Shown here piece by piece: positions 22,717-31,393 of a stretch of 64,000 bases of DNA. Both the position numbers and the translations under genes were made by a program. Within the stretch, counting starts at the first letter, position 1, and every line of letters starts with the position of its first letter. Under the pieces are notes generated by a model. That model had not been told where the DNA came from and ran no database searches. It saw only the letters and a list, made by a program, of their open reading frames with translations. Source of the DNA: Acinetobacter calcoaceticus ANC 3811 (GTDB lineage Bacteria > Pseudomonadota > Gammaproteobacteria > Pseudomonadales > Moraxellaceae); assembly GCF_000399665.1 (NCBI RefSeq), contig NZ_KB976986.1, positions 2,315,261-2,379,260 on the forward strand, read 5' to 3'.

Positions 22717-23541
22717 ATGACCCTCGTTTCTGTTGCTCAAATGAACTCTCAAGATGATATTGAAAATAACTTTCAAGTCATTGAGTCTTTGATTCAACAG
22801 AGCAAGGCGAAAAATGCCAGTTTGATTGTTTTCCCCGAAAACTTTGTATGTTTTGCTGCTGGAAAACAACGTGAAACCGCTGAGCAATTTGAATCTATTC
22901 AACAAAGGCTTGAGAAACTAGCGCATCAATATCAAATCTGGATTGTGGCAGGCACCTTACCCTGCCCATTTCGTCCAGATGGATCTATTATTCAAGATGG
23001 TCGCGTCCGAACTGTTAGCCTCTGTATTAGCCCTGAGCGTACAGAAGCGCGTTATGACAAGATTCATTTATTTGATGTACAAGTTGGTGACGCTGTCGGT
23101 GGTTATCAGGAGTCTCGTTTCTTTGAACCAGGAACAGACGTAGTAGTCACATCTACCCCTTTTGGCAATATTGGCTTAATGGTATGTTATGACTTGCGTT
23201 TTCCAGAGCTTGCTCTAACACTGAGACAACAAGGCGCTCATATTCTTACAGCCCCTGCTGCATTTACCTACACAACTGGACAAATGCACTGGCAGCTTTT
23301 GCTACAAGCTCGGGCAATGGATAGCCAATGTTATGTTTTAGGTGCAGCACAACAGGGCTGGCATGGTGAAAAACGACAAACCTGGGGACACTCTGGGGCA
23401 ACAGATAGTCGTGGTCAAATTTTAAGTATGATTGAAAATGAAGGGAGCGGTTTAATTACTGTACCCTTTGATTTAACAGCACAAGATCTCGTCCGCTCTT
23501 CAATGCCTCTAATGACACACCGTAAATTAATTCACTATTAA
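22717..23541 (+). CDS. Carbon-nitrogen hydrolase (nitrilase superfamily, deaminated-glutathione-amidase-like)
   Basis: A 274-residue enzyme of the nitrilase superfamily with the catalytic triad visible: Glu in VFPENFV (residue 41), Lys in RYDKIHLFD and Cys in GLMVCYDLRFPEL. The length and the DLRFPEL signature fit the Nit1/Nit2-type amidases that hydrolyse deaminated glutathione; the substrate is inferred. GGA lies at suitable spacing before ATG 22717. It is 26 nt downstream of gigB and 14 nt upstream of the next small gene, so it is probably part of the same transcript. Confidence 0.85.
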   Translation: MTLVSVAQMNSQDDIENNFQVIESLIQQSKAKNASLIVFPENFVCFAAGKQRETAEQFESIQQRLEKLAHQYQIWIVAGTLPCPFRPDGSIIQDGRVRTVSLCISPERTEARYDKIHLFDVQVGDAVGGYQESRFFEPGTDVVVTSTPFGNIGLMVCYDLRFPELALTLRQQGAHILTAPAAFTYTTGQMHWQLLLQARAMDSQCYVLGAAQQGWHGEKRQTWGHSGATDSRGQILSMIENEGSGLITVPFDLTAQDLVRSSMPLMTHRKLIHY

Positions 23542-23555
23542 AAGTTTAATTATTC

Positions 23556-23930
23556 ATGTGGAAATACTTATTTAGCTTTTTTTGCTTGGGGGCAAATATT
23601 CATTGTTATGCTGAGTTTGGTACAACGAATCATTTCGTTTCACCAACCGCGCAGCTCAAATCAGATATTCTTCCCTCCACTCCTAAAGATATTCCTTTGC
23701 CGGCATTTGGCCAAAGAATAATTGGATGGGGAACAGGCGCAGAAGGTGCAAGACAACGTTTAGAAAATATTCAGCCAGCAGATGTTTCTATGATTAAAAA
23801 ACAAGGAACAACGCTTGAAATGATTACTGCTTGGCAAGATTTTTATGAACAAGAGCAACAACGCAGCGTAAATAATCCGACCGCTAAATATCGTGCACGT
23901 TTAATGAAAAAAATTGCAGATCTGTGGTAG
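23556..23930 (+). CDS. Small secreted protein of unknown function
   Basis: A 124-residue protein that I do not recognise. It has a signal peptide (cleavage probably near HCYAEF, residue 19). The mature part has a distinctive PAFGQRIIGWGTGAEGARQRLENI segment in its middle, then a helical, charged C-terminus (TTLEMITAWQDFYEQEQQRS, KYRARLMKKIADLW). This looks like a small periplasmic or secreted helical domain. It follows the amidase gene by 14 nt and is followed by a terminator at 23961, so it is the last gene of the mlaA-gigAB-amidase block. Confidence 0.7.
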   Translation: MWKYLFSFFCLGANIHCYAEFGTTNHFVSPTAQLKSDILPSTPKDIPLPAFGQRIIGWGTGAEGARQRLENIQPADVSMIKKQGTTLEMITAWQDFYEQEQQRSVNNPTAKYRARLMKKIADLW

Positions 23931-23960
23931 ATAATTTTATCTAAAATATTTTTATCTTAT

Positions 23961-23990
23961 GGAATAATTGGATTAATTATTCCATTTTTT
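23961..23990 (+). terminator. Terminator after the small secreted protein gene
   Basis: GGAATAATT, a 5-nt loop GGATT, AATTATTCC, then ATTTTTT. Stem of 9-10 bp followed by a T-tract. Confidence 0.8.
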
Positions 23991-24095
23991 ATGTCTCTTA
24001 ATTTACTTTATTCATAACCTATTCTTATGAACATTTAAGAAACTGAATAGAACGCGATATACTACAAAAGCAATATGAGTTTCTTTGAGGAATAT

Positions 24096-24533
24096 ATGGA
24101 CCAAGACTGTCAAAACTTAAAGCTTGAGAATCAACTATGCTTCCTCGTCTATTCAACAAATTTAGCGCTTAATCAGCTCTACCGAAAACTTTTAACACCT
24201 TTGGGTATTACTTATCCTCAATATTTGGTGATGTTAGTTTTATGGGAACAGGATGACGTGACTGTTTCAGAAATTGGCACCAAGCTTTTTTTAGAATCAT
24301 CTACCCTCACCCCCATTTTGAAAAAATTAGAAGCCTTACATTTTCTTCATCGTACACGTTCAACGCAAGATGAACGCCAAGTTATTATTACGCTGAGCGA
24401 TGAAGGAAAGAAATTAAAAGATCAGGCAATGAATATTCCAACCGAAGTATTAGAGGCAAGTTCATGCGATATGACAACGCTACTGGGCCTGAAAGATCAA
24501 CTTACTAAACTCCGCACAAACCTAGTCAAATAA
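24096..24533 (+). CDS. ohrR: OhrR, MarR-family organic peroxide sensor-repressor
   Basis: A 145-residue MarR-family winged-helix repressor. The peroxide-sensing Cys is residue 15, in [11 protein letters not shown], with the typical following [19 protein letters not shown]; the DNA-binding wing and recognition helix lie in [23 protein letters not shown] and [14 protein letters not shown]. The ATG at 24096 is preceded by GAGGAAT; an upstream in-frame ATG at 24075 is less well supported. It lies directly upstream of ohr in the same direction, the standard arrangement. Confidence 0.92.
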   Translation: MDQDCQNLKLENQLCFLVYSTNLALNQLYRKLLTPLGITYPQYLVMLVLWEQDDVTVSEIGTKLFLESSTLTPILKKLEALHFLHRTRSTQDERQVIITLSDEGKKLKDQAMNIPTEVLEASSCDMTTLLGLKDQLTKLRTNLVK

Positions 24534-24580
24534 ACAGCAATTTTTTCAAAAAATTTACTTGTTAAAATAATTAAGTCGTG

Positions 24581-24595
24581 TACGATATATTTGTA
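24581..24595 (+). promoter_or_regulatory. Candidate OhrR operator in front of ohr
   Basis: The sequence TACGATATATTTGTA is a near-palindrome matching 11 of 15 positions of the Bacillus OhrR operator TACAATTAAATTGTA as I remember it. It lies 27 nt before the ohr ATG, where the -10 region is expected. Confidence 0.55.
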
Positions 24596-24621
24596 TTCAA
24601 TTTATTTTAGGAATAAAAACG

Positions 24622-25053
24622 ATGTCATTAGAAAAAGTTGTTTATCGTGCAAAAGCTAAAGCAACTGGTGGTCGTGATGGCCGTGCAACTTCATCAGACG
24701 GTGTATTAGATGTACAACTTGGCGTACCTAAAGAAATGGGTGGCGCTGGTGGTGCTGTAACAAATCCTGAGCAATTATTTGCAGCTGGCTATTCAGCATG
24801 CTTTTTAGGAGCTTTAAAATTTGTTGCAAACCGCGATAAATTTAATATTAGCAAAGATGCTTATGTAGAAGGCGAAGTAGGTATTGGTCCAATTCCTACA
24901 GGTTTTAGCATCGAAGTAACTTTAAATGTTTACTTGGTTGGCATGGACCGTGAAGAAGCTGAAAAGTTAGTTGCAGCAGCTCATATTGTTTGCCCATATT
25001 CAAATGCAACTCGCAACAATATTGATGTAACTTTTAATATTGTAACTGAGTAA
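24622..25053 (+). CDS. ohr: Organic hydroperoxide reductase Ohr
   Basis: A 143-residue OsmC/Ohr-family thiol peroxidase that reduces organic hydroperoxides. The two redox cysteines are Cys60 in [12 protein letters not shown] and Cys124 in [13 protein letters not shown]; the catalytic Arg is in the N-terminal GGRDGRA stretch. The strong TTTTAGGAATAAAAACG leader gives a good ribosome site. Regulation by OhrR is expected from the upstream repressor gene and the candidate operator. Confidence 0.95.
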   Translation: MSLEKVVYRAKAKATGGRDGRATSSDGVLDVQLGVPKEMGGAGGAVTNPEQLFAAGYSACFLGALKFVANRDKFNISKDAYVEGEVGIGPIPTGFSIEVTLNVYLVGMDREEAEKLVAAAHIVCPYSNATRNNIDVTFNIVTE

Positions 25054-25064
25054 TTTTTTAAGTT

Positions 25065-25097
25065 AAAAAAATGCCCGAATCTTATCGGGCATTTTTT
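25065..25097. terminator. Bidirectional terminator between ohr and gspE
   Basis: TGCCCGA / TCGGGCA with a 6-nt loop, flanked by A and T tracts so that it serves both converging genes. Confidence 0.9.
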
Positions 25098-25109
25098 ACA
25101 TCCTACCTA

Positions 25110-26600
25110 TTATCCTTCACTTGCTTCATTGGTTACTCGAAGTACTTCTTCAAGTGTAGTTTTACCTGAAAGCACCTTACGTAAACCATCATCTCGAATA
25201 GAACCAGAGTACTGACGAGCATGGTTTTCTAATTCAAATTCAGCTGCATTACCGTGAATTAGACGGCGCATAGGCTCATCAACAGGCACGATTTCATAAA
25301 TAGCTGTACGTCCATTGAAACCTAAATGTGAGCAATGATCGCATCCTTTGGCTTCAGGTAACTGCAACAACGGTTCATTATGAATATGCTGAAATACCTG
25401 TCTTTCGAAAGTATCAGCTTCACGCCATGTCATACAATGTTGACATAAGGTACGAACTAAACGTTGAGCCACAACCCCAATTAAAGAGCTCGATAGTAAG
25501 AATGGCTCGATTCCCATATCTTTAAGTCGAGTAACCGCCCCAATAGCAGTATTAGTATGTAGTGTCGATAAAACCAAATGACCCGTTAACGATGCTTGTA
25601 CTGCAATTTCAGCCGTTTCCAAATCACGAATCTCACCAACCATCACCACATCTGGATCTTGACGCAACATTGCCTTTAAAGCACGAGCAAACGTCATATC
25701 TACTTTAGTATTGACTTGTGTCTGCCCAATGCCTTCAAGTTGATATTCAATCGGATCTTCGGCTGTCAAAATGTTACGCGTATTGTCGTTTAGATCAGAT
25801 AGAGCTGCATACAAAGTCGTTGTTTTCCCCGAACCTGTAGGCCCTGTGACCAAAATAATGCCATGGGGACGATGTACTAACTGAGTTAAACGCTCATAGT
25901 CATTTACCATCAGCCCCAAATGGATCATATTAAGACGACCAGCTTGTTTGTCGAGCAAACGCATTACAACCCTTTCACCATGTGAAGATGGTAAAGTCGA
26001 AACACGGACATCTACTTCACGACCAGCAAGGCGTAAAGAAATACGCCCATCTTGCGGCACACGCTTTTCTGCAATATCGAGTTTTGCCATGACTTTAATA
26101 CGTGAAACAAGTAAAGGTGCCAACTCACGGCGCGGCTGTACAACTTCACGTAATTGACCATCTACACGTAATCGTACAGATAATTTCTTTTCGAAAGATT
26201 CAATATGAATATCAGAAGCGCCTACTCGAATTGCTTCTGAAAGTAGCGCATTAATAAGACGAACAATAGGTGCATCGTCTTCTTGGTCCATCAAATCTTC
26301 TGTCTCAGGAACCTGATCGGCCAAACTCAATAAATCAGGATGGTCTTCTAAACCTGCTGCAACTTGTTGTGATTCCCCTGTATCGCCAGCATAGCTCGTA
26401 CTTAAGAGCGTATTAAATTCTTGTTCAGTACATAATTGGTAGTGAGCTGGCTTACCTAGAATTCGTCTTGCTTCCTGCAATGCAATTTTTTCAGTATTTT
26501 GACGTCTAATAATAAATACTTGATCACCGTCATAACGAAATAAAACACCATGACGCTTGGCAAAACTATATGGAACTTGTATTTGTTTCAATATTTGCAT
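25110..26600 (-). CDS. gspE: Type II secretion ATPase GspE
   Basis: A 496-residue AAA+ ATPase of the type II secretion system, a cytoplasmic hexamer at the inner-membrane platform. It has an N-terminal GspE-N domain, Walker A GPTGSGKTTTLYA, Asp box ILTAEDPIEYQL, Walker B DVVMVGEIRD, His box SLTGHLVLSTLHTN and a C-terminal four-cysteine zinc site (CQHC and CDHC). The zinc loop and length fit GspE; PilB is the alternative. It stands alone, without other gsp genes, in line with the scattered type II genes of Acinetobacter. A GTG immediately upstream (26603) is possible; no clear ribosome site. Confidence 0.9.
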   Translation of the reverse strand: MQILKQIQVPYSFAKRHGVLFRYDGDQVFIIRRQNTEKIALQEARRILGKPAHYQLCTEQEFNTLLSTSYAGDTGESQQVAAGLEDHPDLLSLADQVPETEDLMDQEDDAPIVRLINALLSEAIRVGASDIHIESFEKKLSVRLRVDGQLREVVQPRRELAPLLVSRIKVMAKLDIAEKRVPQDGRISLRLAGREVDVRVSTLPSSHGERVVMRLLDKQAGRLNMIHLGLMVNDYERLTQLVHRPHGIILVTGPTGSGKTTTLYAALSDLNDNTRNILTAEDPIEYQLEGIGQTQVNTKVDMTFARALKAMLRQDPDVVMVGEIRDLETAEIAVQASLTGHLVLSTLHTNTAIGAVTRLKDMGIEPFLLSSSLIGVVAQRLVRTLCQHCMTWREADTFERQVFQHIHNEPLLQLPEAKGCDHCSHLGFNGRTAIYEIVPVDEPMRRLIHGNAAEFELENHARQYSGSIRDDGLRKVLSGKTTLEEVLRVTNEASEG

Positions 26601-26696
26601 CACAATTTATAATGATGAGTAAGATGATTTTGAGTGTACTCTAAGCAGATTACAGCGTGAAGTCTGTTTAACAACTCGGTAGAGGAATTTTACGTC

Positions 26697-27518
26697 TTGT
26701 TTGAAAATAATGAATATCAGCCTCGCCCCCAGAATTCCTTAAAATGGTGGGGAGAACAGCGCTTTGAAATTAATCAGTCTAAAGCATGGCAATTTGGTTC
26801 AATGCTTTTTCGTCTAACGCGCGGTATAAAAGAATGGCGTATCGAATATTATCGCCCATCTCTTCAAGACGATAATGAGCAAGATTGGCACCCAATCGCA
26901 GATCCGAATTTTGCCTTTCCGCATACTGTTCAAGTAGAACGCTACATGTTTCGGAAAACTAATCCAGAATTCCTACTGATGCCACGTCTGGCAGACCGCT
27001 CCGTAGTAATTAAACCTGTTGACCCGATCTACATTCCTGCGGGACAACGCGGAACTCTTTATATTAGTACACCATTATGGATTGCCGGTTTAGTCGAAAG
27101 TCAGCATGAGCCTTTGTTTGAGATTCCTCTAATTCAGCCCAAAGATACATGGTTTGGCCCAAATGCTCAGCAAGGCGAAATTTGTTATGCCACTTCAGTA
27201 GATGGGCGTACCGATTTGAACTTGTTAACACCACGTGCTTTTCGTGCTGTAACCCCAATTGATTTTCACAACACCAGTAATCATCAATTGCGCTTTGACC
27301 GCATGAACGTGCCCGTTACTGCTTTGCCTCTTTTTTATAGTGAAAGTACTGGTCGTTTATGGACTTCTCAAATTAAAGTTTATTATGAAGGCTCTGATCG
27401 TCCCGCACGCATTCGTATTGAAAATCGTACTCCACCACTTGCTGGTGAAGTGACTTATGTTCACCCACCACGTTCACCTGGTGGGGCATTATTCAATATG
27501 TTTGATTCATTCTTTTAA
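26697..27518 (+). CDS. DUF432-type protein adjacent to an MscS channel
   Basis: A 273-residue soluble protein without signal peptide or membrane segments. It matches what I recall as DUF432: a beta-rich fold with PVDPIYIPAGQRGTLYISTPLWI in the middle. Its function is unknown. The gene starts at TTG 26697, with AGAGGAA 8-10 nt upstream and no in-frame ATG nearby. It ends 9 nt before the mscS-like gene, and DUF432 genes often neighbour such channels, which suggests a cytoplasmic partner or regulator of the channel (inference). Confidence 0.78.
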   Translation: MFENNEYQPRPQNSLKWWGEQRFEINQSKAWQFGSMLFRLTRGIKEWRIEYYRPSLQDDNEQDWHPIADPNFAFPHTVQVERYMFRKTNPEFLLMPRLADRSVVIKPVDPIYIPAGQRGTLYISTPLWIAGLVESQHEPLFEIPLIQPKDTWFGPNAQQGEICYATSVDGRTDLNLLTPRAFRAVTPIDFHNTSNHQLRFDRMNVPVTALPLFYSESTGRLWTSQIKVYYEGSDRPARIRIENRTPPLAGEVTYVHPPRSPGGALFNMFDSFF

Positions 27519-27527
27519 GAGGTTTAT

Positions 27528-28445
27528 ATGGCTGATACAAGTATTCCTAAGGATATCGCTGATAGCCTCACAAGCATATTTACCAATATCAATACCGAAC
27601 GTATTAGTGAAATTTTAGTCGCTGTTGTGCTGTGTTTTATTGGTTTTGTTCTTGCCCGTATTATTTCAAATACATTTATTAGAACCATTGGCTCACGTTT
27701 TAATGCTCATCAACGTCTAGTATGGCGCCGCGGTATTTTTTACTTTATTTTCTTACTATTCATTATGACGAGTTTAAAAGAAGCTGGCTTTAAACTCAGT
27801 GTATTTCTTGGCGCGGCAGGAATTTTAACCGTAGCGCTGGGTTTCGCATCACAAACATCTGCCAGTAACTTAATTAGTGGTTTATTTTTGATTGGCGAAG
27901 GTTCATTTGAAGTCGGTGATACCATTCAAATCACCCTGATTCGTGGCAATACCATCGAAGGTGAAGTGATCTCGATTGATTTACTTTCGGTTAAGCTGCT
28001 TACATTAGACAATGTCTATATTCGTTTGCCAAACGAACAACTCATTCGTGCCCCCGTACACAACTTATCTAAATACCCAATACGGCGTATTCCAATTACA
28101 CTTGCAATTAACTTCCATGAAGACATCATTAAAGTTCGCGAGGTTCTACTTAACGTAGCAGCTCATTATCCTCTTGTATTAGATGACCCAAAGCCTGCTG
28201 TTACAGTGACCGCATTCAGAGAATCATCAATTGAGCTTTTATTTACAATGTGGTGTCGACAAGAGAACTCTTTAAAAGTCCGGGATGAGATGCAAGAAAG
28301 AATTCGAAATGGATTTTTAGATAACCGAATTGAAATTCCTGTTCCTAAAATGGGATTGATTGATCGACCATCTAATGTTTTTGCTGAAGATGATATCGAT
28401 CAATACAGTAATCAAAAAGAATTAAATCGAGAGCCTAAAGCTTAG
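27528..28445 (+). CDS. MscS-family mechanosensitive channel
   Basis: A 305-residue small-conductance-type channel. Three hydrophobic segments (about 25-45, 65-85, 90-115) precede the pore-lining TM3 and conserved linker GAAGILTVALGFASQTSASNLISG and GEGSFEVGDTI, followed by the beta domain and an alpha/beta C-terminal vestibule. It releases solutes on hypo-osmotic shock. GAGG lies just before the ATG. It is co-transcribed with the DUF432 gene. Its stop overlaps the 3' end of the convergent DUF2339 gene by 11 nt. Confidence 0.9.
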   Translation: MADTSIPKDIADSLTSIFTNINTERISEILVAVVLCFIGFVLARIISNTFIRTIGSRFNAHQRLVWRRGIFYFIFLLFIMTSLKEAGFKLSVFLGAAGILTVALGFASQTSASNLISGLFLIGEGSFEVGDTIQITLIRGNTIEGEVISIDLLSVKLLTLDNVYIRLPNEQLIRAPVHNLSKYPIRRIPITLAINFHEDIIKVREVLLNVAAHYPLVLDDPKPAVTVTAFRESSIELLFTMWCRQENSLKVRDEMQERIRNGFLDNRIEIPVPKMGLIDRPSNVFAEDDIDQYSNQKELNREPKA

Positions 28446-28450
28446 GCTCT
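28430..28450. terminator. Palindrome spanning both stop codons of two convergent genes
   Basis: A perfect palindrome with 9-nt arms (AGAGCCTAA / TTAGGCTCT) around a 3-nt centre contains the stop codons of the MscS-like gene and the DUF2339 gene. A T-rich tract follows on the plus side, so it probably doubles as a compact bidirectional terminator. Confidence 0.55.
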
Positions 28451-31239
28451 TCATTTTTCTGTATAGCGGATGATGGTGGTAATGGCGCAAGATAAGCAAT
28501 AATCAACATTACCCCACCCGCTCCAATAAATGAAATGACTCGAGTTAAAGTCGCACTTTGTGATAGATCGAGCAAAATCAGCTTTAATACAACAATTCCT
28601 AAAAGTGCAGCACCTACAAACCACAATTGACGAATCATTTTTCGGCTAGAGAACGTGGTTAAAATGAATGCCAAAATAACCCAGAGCAATGTCAAACTTA
28701 ACTGCACCAAGCCATTTGTCCAAATTGCAGCACTCCAGAGTGGTGTCGCCCAGTAATGGTGCAAGCCTCTGACCACCACACTACTGAATACCAACAACCC
28801 CACTAGAATTGTTGTAATTTTAAAAGTCCACTCCAGTGATTTATCTTGATCAAAAGCATGCTGATAAATAATAAAGAGTAGACCAGCAAATACTGAAATT
28901 GAAAGGAAGTCAGTTAAGTTAATCAAAGGAACAAAGTAAAGGTACTCTGCAGAATGCAGATCAACGCTCACTACTAGCAACCAAAGTAAGCTTAAACACC
29001 ACACTGGAATTTGATGTAACAATGTCGTTTTATGAGCTTTATACACACAAAGGGAATAAGTCACAGGTATGAAAGCCAGAGCAACAAGTGGCATTTGTGG
29101 AAATATTGCCAAACCAACCGTCGCTAATGCCACCCAGCTTAAAGCAGCCCATACCTTTAAAGATCCAAATTGACCTGACTGCGGTTGAGCCATAATGAAT
29201 AAAGCACTAAGGAGCGTTGCTGCGATGAGGAAAGTACCTTGCTGCAACATACTCAGCCATTTAAACATGCTGAATACTTGACTAGTAAACGCTTCACCCA
29301 AAATTAACAACAATAACAGGCCAATTAAACCTAACTGTAGGCTCTGCCATTGGACCCTTAGTTTGTAATGAACCACTACACTAAATATTGATAATAATAG
29401 TATCGCAATCATCAAATATGGACTTAAGCCGTGATGTTGCCATGTCAAAATTTCTATACCAGCGATAGCGCCTGCATACATCCCTAAACACAAGAAAATG
29501 CCGCTAAATATGCTGGCACTAAAATAGTGTTGCTCTTTACTGTTGTATTGCAATAAATAAAAGGCTGAAATGAATTGGGCAATTGCATAAATGCTTGTGC
29601 TTAGCGTCGGGAACTCTGCATTCGCCCAAAATTGATAAAACAATGCAACTGAACTAAGTAAAACTAAAATTACACCAATATATCGGCTTAAACGGTACCG
29701 CTCAGTTACCCCCCATACAATGAGGGCCGTACCTTGAGCAACCCAACCAATCGCAGTCCAATGTGCTCCTTTCGCGAGTGGAAAGATTAAGGCAAAAAAT
29801 GCAACGGCGAGGATGAAAAAGCTTTTGGCCAGAACTGAAAGTTGAGGATGTGTCTTTTTGATCCAGAAAGTTAATACCGCATAGGTACCAGCCAAAACAG
29901 CAGCACCAATCGTTAACGCTTGGGTAGACTCATGTACTAAATAGGCATGCAGTGTGAAACCTAGTACAGGCACACTAAAAATAAGACCAACATCTAAGAG
30001 CGGAGGTAAACGAATGCCTTCTTTTTGTTCACGTACTGAAACTCGAGATATATTTTGGCTATAACGAACACTAAGCCAAATAAACAGGGCTATATGTAGC
30101 CATAAAATCCAATCTAATGTATCAAATTTTGCTGGTTCTGCATAAAAACCTATTGCACTACCGCCAATAAACATCGTGGCAAAGAAAGCAATCTGATTTA
30201 AGATTTTCCATGGTTGAATAAAATTAACAGCAGCAACTGCTAAGTTAATTACCAAATAGTAGCTAAATAGGAAGACTACATCTGGACGATATTGGGGAAT
30301 AACTAAAGGTGCTGCGTAAGCCATCCCAAGTGCTAAAATTGCCAAATAAATAGCTTGTTGTTTTAAACTCAAGAATACCGTAATAGCCAATAAGATCGTA
30401 AACAGAATACTGGCTGTAGTTAAATTGGCAATTACACCAAAATGATGCGAGAACACGAGTGTTAGGAATACAACAGCTAGTCCTACACCCTGCAATGCCA
30501 CAGCAAAAAGCTGATTTTTCTTTTGCAAGCTATAACCAAATGCTGTTAATACGCCTCCGGCAATCGCAATGAAACCAAGTTTTACGCCTAAGCTGAGCTG
30601 CCAGTGCTCGCTTGCGAAACGCAATAACAACACTACCCCAACCATGAGAACAGCGACGGCAACTCTTAAAATTGGATTACCATGGACCATCCAGTCGACT
30701 GCTGGTTGCCACCATGTACTCTGTACATGGGCTGGTTGTTCTTCTTGATTTAAAACTGATGTTTCAACAGGAATTAGCTTGTCCGTACTATTGGAATCAA
30801 CTTGCACTACCGCTGGAGTTATAATTTCTGTTTGTAGAGTTTCATTTACATGAGCAGTTTGTTTTACTGACTCGAGGTATAACAGTCGAGTATGAAACGC
30901 ACTAATTGTTTGAATCAAACATAGCAATAAAACCAGTAACGCCCCCCCAGCAATCCACATCCAGTGATTCATATAAGCAACTAATGCAACCAAGGCGGCT
31001 GCATAAATCACTATTGTTTGCATATGAATAGAATAAAGTGGCTTTTTCTGCTGAGAAACCTGTTGTTCTAAATGAGTCAGACGCTGATGCAGATTTGATA
31101 ATAACTGAACCAGTACTACCACGAGTGCAATAGATAAAGCAGCAACAGCACTCTGGAATTTAAAACCAATTGAAATGGCTAAAAACAAAGTCAAAGCGAT
31201 CAAAACAATGATCATTCCCTGTTTGTCTTTTTTATACAT
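28435..31239 (-). CDS. Large DUF2339 polytopic membrane protein
   Basis: A 934-residue inner-membrane protein with more than twenty predicted hydrophobic segments. The N-terminus has two membrane spans and a short coiled coil (HQRLTHLEQQVSQQKK), then a second pair of spans, a soluble linker of about 50 residues, and a continuous run of spans to the C-terminus. This layout matches the DUF2339 family, whose function is not known. It is a single-gene unit converging on mscS. The residues visible are hydrophobic and non-enzymatic in appearance, with no recognisable catalytic motif. Confidence 0.8.
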   Translation of the reverse strand: MYKKDKQGMIIVLIALTLFLAISIGFKFQSAVAALSIALVVVLVQLLSNLHQRLTHLEQQVSQQKKPLYSIHMQTIVIYAAALVALVAYMNHWMWIAGGALLVLLLCLIQTISAFHTRLLYLESVKQTAHVNETLQTEIITPAVVQVDSNSTDKLIPVETSVLNQEEQPAHVQSTWWQPAVDWMVHGNPILRVAVAVLMVGVVLLLRFASEHWQLSLGVKLGFIAIAGGVLTAFGYSLQKKNQLFAVALQGVGLAVVFLTLVFSHHFGVIANLTTASILFTILLAITVFLSLKQQAIYLAILALGMAYAAPLVIPQYRPDVVFLFSYYLVINLAVAAVNFIQPWKILNQIAFFATMFIGGSAIGFYAEPAKFDTLDWILWLHIALFIWLSVRYSQNISRVSVREQKEGIRLPPLLDVGLIFSVPVLGFTLHAYLVHESTQALTIGAAVLAGTYAVLTFWIKKTHPQLSVLAKSFFILAVAFFALIFPLAKGAHWTAIGWVAQGTALIVWGVTERYRLSRYIGVILVLLSSVALFYQFWANAEFPTLSTSIYAIAQFISAFYLLQYNSKEQHYFSASIFSGIFLCLGMYAGAIAGIEILTWQHHGLSPYLMIAILLLSIFSVVVHYKLRVQWQSLQLGLIGLLLLLILGEAFTSQVFSMFKWLSMLQQGTFLIAATLLSALFIMAQPQSGQFGSLKVWAALSWVALATVGLAIFPQMPLVALAFIPVTYSLCVYKAHKTTLLHQIPVWCLSLLWLLVVSVDLHSAEYLYFVPLINLTDFLSISVFAGLLFIIYQHAFDQDKSLEWTFKITTILVGLLVFSSVVVRGLHHYWATPLWSAAIWTNGLVQLSLTLLWVILAFILTTFSSRKMIRQLWFVGAALLGIVVLKLILLDLSQSATLTRVISFIGAGGVMLIIAYLAPLPPSSAIQKNEEPKL

Positions 31240-31393
31240 GGGCTTAGCAATATGACACCTTCATTACATGTCATCTTACTTTAAGCCAATACAAGCGTAT
31301 ATTTATACATACAAAATACTGCAAAAATCATAATCCTGCATTCATAGCCGTTTTCACGTAAAATACCCGTAATTCAAATTAAGGAATTGTTCA

